A stretch of 64,000 bases of DNA from Xestospongia bergquistia (taxonomy: Eukaryota > Porifera > Demospongiae > Haplosclerida > Petrosiidae): positions 6,361,501-6,425,500 of the forward strand of contig OZ014414.1 of the NCBI GenBank assembly GCA_963965975.1, in the 5' to 3' direction. The first letter of the stretch is position 1; each line of letters opens with the position of its first letter. The notes beneath the pieces are model-generated. The model worked only from the letters and a program-made list of their open reading frames with translations. It did not search any database and was not told where the DNA came from. A program made the position numbers and the translations under genes. This document shows positions 34,872 to 45,000 of this stretch, one piece after another.

Positions 34872-35727
34872 GTGTCACCTTACAAAAAACAAGGAAGCCT
34901 ATCTTTTGAGGAGATTCTAGAAGAGAAACCAACACCTGATGAATTATGTGAACATATTCGTATTGGTAGTAAATGGTATCAGTTGGGAATTCAGTTGAAA
35001 CTGAACGCTAAGAAGTTGGAAGATATTCACAAACTACCAGATGACTCCACATACAAAACAGCAAAAATGTTTAAGTTGTAGTTAGATACCAAACCTGATG
35101 CTACTAGAAGACAAGTGATAGATGCTTTGAGGAAGGAATTAATGACTGTTGCCCATGAGTATGAGCAGACATTGTGGAAATCCTGTAGTCTCCCTACTAG
35201 TAAGTACAAGAGCCTTTTACATGTACATCATGTATATTATATTATTAGTTTGTTTATGGATTGTATACTGTTCTTATTATGGGAATGGATATCCCAGGTA
35301 CTGAACCAAGTCCTATTTTTCAATCCCATACACACATACTGCCTCAAACCAAACAACCAGGTAACATATAAAAGTTGATATAATTGTTGTTCCTTTTAAC
35401 ATCTTACTACATTTATATATTTCTGATCTTTTGAGGAAGACTCCTACTGAACTTGAACTACTCAATCTATTAGTTGATATTAGTAACTTATGGCATGAGA
35501 TTGGCTTAAGTCTCAAAGTTCCTCACAGTATTTTGGATGTTTTAAAACGTAGCCAAGAAAGTGGTACCATCAAACTCTCTGAAGTCATTCATAGCTGGTT
35601 AACCACTACTGAGTCACATCTTGTTACCTGGGAAACAGTGATTGATGCCATCAAGGGTCCTATTGGTAAACATATTGAAAAGGTTAATGCATTACATCAA
35701 TACTTAACTAAAGGTAAGTTGATATAA
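34872..35727 (+). pseudogene. Two Death-domain exons
   Basis: Exon 1 (34872-~35200) encodes PTPDELCEHIRIGSKWYQLG, IQLKLNAKKLEDIHKLP, a stop where the family has Trp, then ATRRQVIDALRKELMTVAHE. Exon 2 (about 35435-35714) encodes LLNLLVDISNLWHEIGLSLK, LDVLKRSQESGTIKLSEVIH, WLTT and WETVIDAIKGPIGKHIEKVN, ending YLTK at a GTAAGT donor. Both have the Death-domain pattern W..(L)G..L.....L..I......(..W....... W..L..AL). Donor and acceptor phases between them do not match cleanly. They would be the N-terminal adaptor part of a Death/CARD/NACHT-type protein. Confidence 0.6.
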
Positions 35728-35769
35728 CATTTATTGATGCAGTCAGTGAATATGTGTTTGTTCCTTATA

Positions 35770-36488
35770 GTGAAGGAAAATACTCTCCAAAGTTTTATTG
35801 GAGAGATGTCACAATCTCATATCAATCTTGTAAAAGTGTCCCATCTCCTATTTAGTGAGAGATGTATCAGTAAAGAAACACTTGATAGAACTGAGACATT
35901 GAAGGACATTCTGGATGAGAAGAAGACAACTCTATTATCTTCTATACATACAGCAATATCTTCAGATCATAAGATAAAGTGTTAGCAACTGTACTGTCAA
36001 AGTTTGAAAAGACTATTTGAGAGAATTATCAGTGAATATAGTGAGAGGTCAATTAGATAATTTATAATTAATACTCATTGTTAATAGGTCAAACATTTCC
36101 AGGTGACCAGACAACATCAAGTATACTCAATGTTAATAGGTCAAACATTTCTAGGTGACCAGACAACATCAAGTACTGTTCATGCGTTAGCAATGACAAG
36201 TCATGAAGATCATGCTAGTGACATTTTACGTTGTCATTATGGTACTCTCTCTCATTATGGTACTGATATCCTGTTAGAGTAGCACACTACCTCTATGAAG
36301 AGGGAGTTATTACAAAAACTAGACTAGCAATTATAAAATATACTGCGAAGTCTTTGTCAACAAATAAAGCATTATTGATGTTGTTAGGGGCTGTATGTCA
36401 TGCTGTAGAGACCAACTATCATCAACTGATGATCTTTGCAAGTGTACTTTAAAAATTTACTATCAATGTACCATGTGCTAATGCTATG
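35770..36488 (+). pseudogene. Two CARD-like exons
   Basis: The first (about 35770-35985) encodes LQSFIGEMSQSHINLVKVSH, LLFSERCISKETLDRTE and LLSSIHTAISSDH, and is homologous to 17747-17457. The second (about 36170-36485) encodes MTSHEDHASDILRCHYGTLS, then YPVRVAHYLYEEGVITKTRL and NKALLMLLGAVCHAV, and is very close at the DNA level to the minus-strand exon 13092-12750, with a small scrambled segment (CATTATGGTACT repeated) and several stops. It ends at a GTGAGT donor in the same phase as its paralogue. Confidence 0.6.
36072..36176. repeat. 53-base tandem duplication covering a splice acceptor
   Basis: Two copies of a unit from ACTCATTGTTAATAGGTC through CAGGTGACCAGACAACATCA, immediately before the second CARD-like exon. 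The acceptor and the first codons are therefore present twice. Confidence 0.85.
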
Positions 36489-36549
36489 GATTATGGTGAG
36501 TACACAAGTTATTCCTTGTTTGTTAAAAAATAATTAATATTTTGATGCA

Positions 36550-36932
36550 GATAAAGCATTTCTTGAAGACAAAAGTTGTGACGTACAACATGTTATTACT
36601 GGAGTTAGTGAAGGTATATTTACTGTAGTATAGTAAGATCATGATATCATTGTATCAATTAGATAATTCATTGACCACTACATCAGGAGCTTTAACTGAT
36701 ACCAGTTTAACTTCAAGTCAAAGTTAGTAGTGATACTATGAGTATCTACAATGTTCTTAATTGTAGATGAGTTTGTAAAAGAAGTTGAAATTCCAATCTC
36801 GCAGAAGTTTAAGTCAGTACTTGCAGAAATGAGAATGGAATATGCAATAACATTCAGTAACATTCGAGAAGCTATTAACACCACACCTCCACCTCTGGAT
36901 AAATTAATGCCAGTGATTTTAAATAAGGTTGT
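36550..36932 (+). pseudogene. Linker exons after the CARD-like pair
   Basis: Three short stretches bounded by AG and GT: 36551-36615 (KAFLEDKSCDVQHVITGVSE), ~36660-36722 (DNSLTTTSGALTDTSLTSSQ) and 36767-36928 (DEFVKEVEIPISQKFKSVLA, YAITFSNIREAINTTPPPLD). The last is helical and may be the linker that leads to a NACHT domain, but the next recognisable piece is 4.5 kb away. Confidence 0.4.
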
Positions 36933-37029
36933 TGTAATAACATTAAAATGGTACAAAATGTTTGAAATACACATTAGTCAATCAAATATTGACAACTTAA
37001 CACTGTTAATTGATTGGATATTTTAACCA

Positions 37030-37135
<106 letters not shown>

Positions 37136-39589
37136 AATATTATATATTGTAATATAGTTATTATGGTTGCATGTAGTAAAACTCTGATATAAACTGAAAG
37201 TAAACATAACACTGTTTTACATCATGGTTGTTACTATATAGTAAGTTTCGCCTACAAGCTGTTTCTGTTTTACACGTATATGGACATTATAACAGTAAAG
37301 ATATATATATATATATACGTAACAAGAGTCTAGTATAACAGAACAAATACATGTCAACAAGCACTAAGCGTACATGTCAGTGTTTCTTTAATTAGATATA
37401 GAAAGTTCGTCACAAATTAATAAGATAAAACAATAACAATATACTTGACTGCTTTGAAGAGCAATGTAGCCTTTGTGTACACATTTTTGATACATATAAA
37501 GCACTATGAGTCCTTGAAATGTCCCAACGTTGCAGAACAGAATGGAAAAAAGCCAATATGCTGGGCAGCAAATGTTAATAAGAAAATGTTTATCACTTTC
37601 TATTGAATGAATCAGGATATATCAATAGTGTTTTGTTGTATATGAGGAGGTTAGAATCATTTAATAAATATATTGAGTTGTACTTTATCATTTCATTCAT
37701 TGTCCAGTAAGTATCAGTAGCAGCATTGACAATAGTTGTGATACAATTAATATGATAGAGTATTTTGAAATTCAGCTATAGATGAGAGAAATGGCCAGTT
37801 GACCGATGAAGTTACTAAAACACTGACCAATATTTAATAGATATTAGAATACCTGACAATGTCTGTATACTAATTTCACTACTGGCAGGTCCTGGTACAG
37901 TACTTTATCAAGTATTATTAGGCAAGAGGTAGTAGTGCGTATGTAGGACTGCCCATATTGTCATTGAAACAAGTAGAAAACAGGAATATTTCACTCATAA
38001 TATCAATCAAAAACTTTCAATTCTTTTTTCTATAATAATCCTTTCATTATAACTTAGTTATAGGTTGAGACAAGGTTTCTTAGCATTACAGACATAATTA
38101 ATCAAATGTTGGATTTATTAATCTTTCCTCTGTTTCTACCTCTGCTTTATAGTTCACAACAGCTAAATAACTATAAGCAGTTGGACTCCAATTAACAAAG
38201 TAACACAATCAACTATGGTGTCTTTATTTTGTAGGTCTCATTTATATTGCTTCAGAAACAAAACTAGTGATTTTAGCAGTTTACTGTAAAGAGTTACTCT
38301 TAGGATGCCATTTATGAATAATTAATATTATAAAAAGCACCACTACTGGTGTTATATCTTATAATAAGTCTTATTATAATGATAAATTTGGAGATAGTGT
38401 TTGTCATGATAGTGAGTAGGAACTACTCTATTACTTAACGGATCTGGCACAAGATTTTTTGCAAAATATCTTCATTCATCCCTCTTTTCAATACATTATA
38501 ATTGATAACTTGACAGTCCAAAGAGATACTCTTAAATCACAAAAGAAGACATTAATTGACATGCACAAACAACAACAACAACAGCAGAAATCTCTACCAA
38601 TAATAGATTAGTTCTATTGTTGAAATTAATGTATGGTGCATAATTGTCTTAGAATATTTTCTATATATAACCCTTTCTATTTATTATTGTGTTTATCTCA
38701 AAATGTACTTTTCCATTATATTTGAAGACGTTAATTGACAAACACAAGGTATGAACTGCCACATTCAAAAATATATATTCAAGTGTGTTGTTGTGATCAT
38801 AACCTATAACACATAACCGTTGTACCTTCAAGATTTATAATACTACTATGTTACTAAAAATAGATTGTCTAACTTGTACTATAGTTTATAATTATACAAC
38901 TACCAAATATGGTTGCATATATCTAGTGGTATGAAAGTGATATTACTAGAGCTAGATGTTATTCTTGTAGCCTAATCATGTCGCAAAAATCTGTTAATAT
39001 GACCTAACCATTGTAACATCCTGTTAAAAGAGACTTAGTATTGGAGTAAGATATTGTCATCATAAACCGTATAGCACTAAAAAGGGAACTACTACTAATA
39101 TCTTAGAATGGGTGGAGACATTTGTATCGCCTGGAGGATCAGGAGATAAAATGTTGGTAACCAGATTTCTCTAGACTTGTTTTTCTTACTTTTCATCATT
39201 TTATAAGATGATATTAAAATCAATTCTGACCCTAAAACAGCTAAACAATACCTGAAATTATTACATCATTCCAAACACAATTAAATCAATATAATTTGAA
39301 TTGTAATTTTTATGCCAAATTATCTCTCAGTAGACAATGTACAAGCATGTATAGTGGTAAGATAGTTTGTATATAATAGTGAATACGAATTGACTCAACC
39401 ATCGAGTCATTTATATTTCTATGCATTTCATAACTAACCTATGTTACAAACTCTCTGTAATAATAAGCAATGTTTAAGTCTATATAGCTGAAAAACAGAG
39501 GACCATGTAACAAAATATTGAGAGAACTAAATCTAAAGTTAAAAAATCATAATTAACTTCAATTTTCATTTTATTTTTAGATTTACTGA
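37136..39589. other. Intergenic or decayed gene space
   Basis: No long frame. Weak coding-like pieces: 38525-38611 (TLKSQKKTLIDMHKQQQQQQ) with a near-copy of its DNA at 38727-38748, and 39069-39154 (TTTNILEWVETFVSPGGSGD before a GT donor). Neither is recognised. Confidence 0.35.
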
Positions 39590-39805
39590 TATTTTAAGGG
39601 AGCTCCTGATAAACATAATCCACTAAACTTATTAACTGACATTGATGACAAGTGTTATGAAAAAGGAAAAATATTATTGATTTAATGAAATATATTTTAA
39701 AGTTGGACGACTACTAAGTTGTCTCCTGATTGTCACTATGAAGGAACATTTGGTTAATAATATACAGAAAACTGAAGATATTTGAATATCTCACTAAAGG
39801 TAAAT
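39590..39805 (+). pseudogene. Death-domain exon remnant
   Basis: It encodes APDKHNPLNLLTDIDDKCYE and later LSPDCHYEGTFG in another frame, ending YLTK-like (TCACTAAAG/GTAAAT), the same exon end as the better copy at 35435-35714. It is heavily degraded. Confidence 0.45.
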
Positions 39806-39973
39806 AGTTTAAAAAACATCTTTCCTTTTATATAATCTGTAACTTAACTACACAAGTCTTGTAGATGTGTTGTGTGTTTTGTCACTTTCAATGGATTATG
39901 TACTTTGAGCTTATTATGTATTAATTTAAATCAATATTCACTAGAATTACAAAGACATATTATCCAATATCAC

Positions 39974-40412
39974 TTTTTATAGTACGTTGCTAGGTGGTTG
40001 CTATGATTATAAGGCTGCATTAAATCAACTAAAACATTCTCACCCAGCCTACAATGCATTTATCACAAACCACAGTGCATTAACTGAAACCACAGTGCAT
40101 TAAATGAAAAGAATGAATAAATGATAATATGAAATAATGATCACTTCATAGTTGTTCAGTTTACTGTGTTCTTTGGTTGGAACTGCACACTTAATATATC
40201 TTTCTCGCAATTACCCAGATATTGGAATCTCCCCTTTCCTTTAGACCTACTCAAGCTCAACTTTCGACGCTTCTCCTGTGGTTCTCCCTCGGGTTCTCCA
40301 ATTTGTGGATCAACATTCTCTTTTCCAGTCGCCATTTCACAAACACGTGCGCGTCGTGCGTTGTAATCACGTCACGATGTTGCCAAGCAACCACCTAAAC
40401 GTACTATAAAAA
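39974..40412 (-). mobile_element. Inverted-repeat element with a Crypton-like first exon
   Basis: The left end TTTTTATAGTACGTTGCTAG (then GTGGTTGC) is matched by the right end read inversely (TTTTTATAGTACGTTTAGGT, then GGTTGC). The element is about 440 bases with a CG-rich right half, the promoter-like side for the minus-strand reading at 40335. The copy probably has a large internal deletion. The target duplication is unclear. Confidence 0.55.
40156..40335 (-). CDS. First exon of a Crypton/ZMYM-type element protein
   Basis: ATG at 40335 gives MATGKENVDPQIGEPEGEPQ, then EKRRKLSLSRSKGKGRFQYL and FQPKNTVN. A short acidic start, a KRRKLSLS basic patch, RF... and PKNT resemble the N-terminus of DUF3504/ZMYM2-like proteins derived from Crypton tyrosine recombinases, which are common in sponges. 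The conserved recombinase part is missing. Recognised from memory, so treat as tentative. Confidence 0.4.
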   Translation of the reverse strand: MATGKENVDPQIGEPEGEPQEKRRKLSLSRSKGKGRFQYLGNCEKDILSVQFQPKNTVN

Positions 40413-40413
40413 C

Positions 40414-40529
40414 CTATAACACATCCGGTCGTGCTGTGGTTGTATTTATAAACACTCCGTCCTCGGGCCTGCGGCCCTCGTGCGTCGTGTTTATAAATCA
40501 ACCACAGCACTCTCGGATGTGTTATAACT
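40414..40529. repeat. Near-perfect GC-rich palindrome
   Basis: Two ~57-base arms around base 40470: TATAACACATCCGGTCGTGC on the left, GCACTCTCGGATGTGTTATA on the right, with CGGGCC/GGCCC at the centre. It could fold into a long hairpin. It adjoins the right end of the 39974-40412 element and is probably a separate fold-back element. Confidence 0.85.
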
Positions 40530-41444
40530 AATACATATTGTACAGTATATTGCTATGTGGTTATTTATAATAACTATTAGTATTATTGAATTGGCTACTT
40601 CTTCATATATAGTGCACTATTGCTTATCATATATTACATTTTCTAATATATGACCAATCAAATCTGGTTTACATAACTATTATAGTATATTGTGATAAGT
40701 AACTCAGAATTTTTATAAATGTTTCCACATACATTAAAGCATCCAGGAACACTAACTAACCTTGCATATACATGCTGCATGTTAGATGTCATTTATATAC
40801 AAGTTCAAAAAAGAAATGGCAGGATGAATATCCCTACATAGTAGCCACACAGAAGTACATGAGACAATATTTAATTATATTTTAAAAGCTTTACTTTGCT
40901 GTGTTGAGAACACATTACTGAAACAATAAAACTTGCTATATCTAATTTAAACAGTCATTCACATCTTATGAAATTGTTACCTGAACTTTCCTCCACCACT
41001 ATTATATTATATAAGCATTATTGTGTCCTTGATCTTGTGGCTATAATATAGGGATAAAAATATTACCATTCCCACCTTTGTGCCTGATTGAGATGTATTT
41101 ACTGCCATTCCTAGATTTAATGAATTTTTATAATTTTTTTATTTACATGTTATATACTGAGTGTATGTGTGCTGATCTGCCAATATTTGATTATACCTAT
41201 TATCACATATCATTTATATTTCTTTAAAAACATGTTCATGATGAACCTCTGCTTGTAGATAATATTCTTTATTGATATAGTGATATATGTGAAAAATGGA
41301 GAGTTTAGTTTACACATTGACCACAATATGGTGAAAAAGACTTCTTTGGAAAATTAGCACAATTACAAATGCAAGACAGAGATTTCACTCCTCATACAAT
41401 GGTACAGAAACAGTGGTATATGCTAACAAACTTCCAATTGCTCC
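40530..41444. other. No gene seen
   Basis: AT-rich with no motif-bearing frame. Confidence 0.4.
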
Positions 41445-41720
41445 ATGTATCTATCACATGACAGATATTCAGGGGTCCTTAAGCTGAAATTAGGTGTTTC
41501 TATCATTGGTGTTATAATAAATCACCTTCATAGTTGTCTTAGAGTAGTAGTTGAAGGTCCTTCTGGTATTGGAAAGTCAACACTTTGTTGTAAAATGTTA
41601 AACATAGATAAAGCCAATATACCTTTAAACTTTACTGTCCTCTGCAGACGATATGTAAAACATGAGCTTGATAGAGATGACTACTTTCTTGAACTAAATG
41701 ATCCTAGGAGCCTATCATAC
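41445..41720 (+). pseudogene. NACHT-type P-loop fragment (NLR gene piece)
   Basis: It encodes RYSGVLKLKLGVSIIGVIIN, HLHSCLRVVVEGPSGIGKST and LCCKML. GPSGIGKST is a Walker A motif preceded by a hydrophobic strand, the usual start of a NACHT domain. The frame then passes into DRDDYFLELNDP, which matches the element-like peptide at 822-714 (minus), so the NACHT domain is cut off after about 20 residues. Sponge NLR genes have Death or CARD domains before NACHT, which is the order seen here from 34.9 kb. Confidence 0.5.
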
Positions 41721-41739
41721 TGTGAAGTGATGATGAATT

Positions 41740-42050
41740 CCTTCAGTAGTCTCCGTAGCTTCAGATTCAGCGGATCCATTTGTTCAGCTTGGTATGGTTT
41801 GCTCTGGTCACCGTCGTAGTAACGTCTACAGCCAATTTTCAAGATATAAATATCTACCTTTGGAACTCGAACAAAGCTTCTCTTTACCAATTCTGCTTAG
41901 TTCTTTCGGTACAAGTCACAATTTGCTGGAAAACCAAAAAGGTCATTTTCTCGAAATAAATTTTGCTGTCACGTGCACTCGCGGATTAATAGAATTTTGC
42001 TTCGTTTCTCTGAGTAGTGAGTCGCTTCCTTTTCTTAGGAAAGGGAGTCT
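41740..42050 (+). promoter_or_regulatory. CG-enriched region upstream of the Kelch-kinase gene
   Basis: This ~310-base stretch has more GC and CG dinucleotides than its surroundings (TCACCGTCGTAGTAACG; CACGTGCACTCGCGG) and ends just before the start codon at 42051. Position suggests a promoter and 5' leader; no TATA box is obvious. The overlapping 69-codon minus frame is taken as chance. Confidence 0.35.
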
Positions 42051-45000
42051 ATGATGACAGCATCAGGTTTGATAATAGTAGCTATATATTGATGTGTGAG
42101 TGTGTGATGTTCTACAGATTATTATGTACCAACAAAGAGGTCTCATCACTCCACACATATAGTTGGTGACAACCTCTACATGTGGGGTGGTGATATAGAT
42201 GGTCTTCCGGAGGTGCACAATATTGAAATGAAACAGAAGATGACCTCTGTTATCGAGATATTCCACTTACCTACTGGTATGTGGGAACAAAGGCCAACCA
42301 ATGGGAAACCTCCACTGGGTGTCATTGACTATGCCTCTACCGTTTTTGGTAACAGCATCTACTACTTTGGAGGGTATTGTAATCATAGTGGATGTTTTCA
42401 CAATAGCCTTAACACATTAACAACAGACTCACTCTTATGGAATGAATTGTACACAACTAGTCAAAATATTGGTCCGATGATGAAGAGATCCAGTGGGATG
42501 ATATCTCTTACATTTAATAAAGTGGAATTGCTATTGGTATTTGGTGGTATTGGTCGACGTCCTACTTCACCACAACCTAGTGCTCAGTATAAGAAAGTGT
42601 ATGGTGAAAATGTTCATACTAATGAGCACCACTATTATCACTTAGCCAATGGTAAAGACATCAATACATCATATTATCAATACATTATATACCAATCACA
42701 CTTTATAGCTGTTTGTATTTTAGGTTATTGGGTAGTACCAGATGTCACTGGAGCAGTTCCACCTCCTTGCAATAGCTTCACTCTTACCTCACTACCAAAT
42801 ATGAGAGCTCTATTATTTGGTGGTGATACACCTAATGGTTTTGCTAACAGTGTATATATTTGTCAGTGTACAAAGACTGCAGTGGTGAGTACAATATGTA
42901 TTAAGTTAATTTACTTACTTACTGTATAATATGGAGTATTTATATTAAAACTTGAGATTATTATTCGAATTAAATTTACAATATTGTGTGTTTACATTAG
43001 TATTAGGAACTGTTTATTAAAGAACACAATGATTGACTTTTTGTTGATATTTGTTTAGCTTTAGTCAACTTGGGTGTTCGTTGTTTTGATAAATGAATCA
43101 TGTTTTTAGTCAACTATAGTGATAACATATATCCTTGACTAAATGCCGCCCTTGAATAGTGGCAGCTTTAGAGTAGTATAAACTCCCTTTTTGTTATATG
43201 TCAGTGAAATTAATGCTGTTGTCCTGTAAGAAATATTGCAATGGTTATTCAACGAGATTGTCTATATTTTAAGTTGTTCTAGAATCAATTCTAATTCTAG
43301 TAGCTTTAATGACTCATAGTTATGTTTAAATGCTGTTCTTAATTATGTAACACACTCAAAACAACAAATTTCCCTATTGTTGATGAACACTCAAATTGAT
43401 ACCATACATCTTATTCAAGGAAATATGATAACTAAATTAAATTTGCAATAATTATAAAATGAGTAATATTCTCAAACATTTCCAAATATACAGTAATAGT
43501 TATTGCTTTATTAATTATAAATATGTTAACTTGAGTATTACCTGTCCAGCACTGGGAGACGTTAAGTGAACCACTTCCCAATTCAGTGAATTGGCCTCAG
43601 ACTAGACAGGATCATGCTGCTACTATTATTAGTGACCTACATATAATGTTTGTAGGTGGATCTGGTACATATGACAGCTGGTTATTCAACATTAATACAA
43701 AAACATGGACAAAGGTTAGTTACTAGTTATCCTATGACCCCAGTTAATGCCTATGATATACAGTATGAGACCACATAATATAGTTTGACTACTCGAACTT
43801 TGACCTCTAAAAGTACCCTTCACTATTAAAAATTCATAAGTCATGATACTTATTTTTATGACCCTAGTTTTATAACTGTAGCCTTCCGACGATAGTATGT
43901 CAAAACTTATGACAGTATAATCTTTTGTTGTATATGATTTGTTTATAGTTATAATTTATTAAAAAATGTATGTTCATGTTTTAAGTATTGTAACATGTCA
44001 ACTATTGCAGTTCATATACAAAACTATTTTCAGTTTATATATTCTGTTCAATGATGATAGGTGTTAGACACTTGCTAGGAATGAGTTATAGAGAGATAGT
44101 CTATATCTTTCATAAGGCCTTGTGAATCTATAAATTTAATCAACAAACTAGAATACTAACTTTTCAAGAAACCTGGAAACTAGGAATCCCGTATAAAGTG
44201 AATGGATTTCTTCACATCCTGTCTGATGTCATGTTAATTTTCATATAATTAACGAATGCTTGCATTGACATTAGTCATTATTGCAATTGCACTAATTCTC
44301 TATATGAATAGAGTATAGGATGCATATATCCACTAATGTTAAATGTATAGTGACTATTTTTTAGTAATAATATAACGTAACTATTATTATGTCATATAAT
44401 TCATTATAATTATCTATCTCATAGCTCGCTTTACAAGAGTCAGTAACTAAGAGAGAAAGACACACCCTCTCAGCATGGATTTTATCACCTAACACTGTGT
44501 GGGTTATACAATTTGGAGGATATAGATTATTTGATGAACTCAATGATACTACAGTCATAGAACTTAGTAAGTACTGTCATTTGATTATAGAATTTGTTGT
44601 ATAGTACTCACACAGAGTAAATCATTATTATCATAATATGATATAGGAGTGTGGACACTAGTGTTGTTTTATTTTTTTCTAATTTTACTTTTACATAGAA
44701 TTGGTTAGTTATTACCTTTTGCAATTGCATTTAGTTAGGTATAGTTAGTTTTAGCCATTAAACAATACTTTTAGTTAGTTATAACTTATTTTCCTCTTAG
44801 GAAAATATTTTAGTCAGTTATTTCCTTCACTATATGCTGTAGTTATTGCATGTGGTTTTAGTTAATGTATGCTGGTCAGTATCAACTAACTAGTAAATAT
44901 TATATGAAACCAATAGATTGTTCAGTGTGTTTATTGACTATAGACTAGGTTATACTGTGTACTAAGTAAAGCAAATTCTTATTGCAAGTGCTAATGGATG

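Noticed and set aside
41681-41890. 69-codon minus-strand frame
   Set aside because: Overlaps the NACHT fragment and the CG-enriched leader; no motif, and it contains the complement of the element-like peptide.
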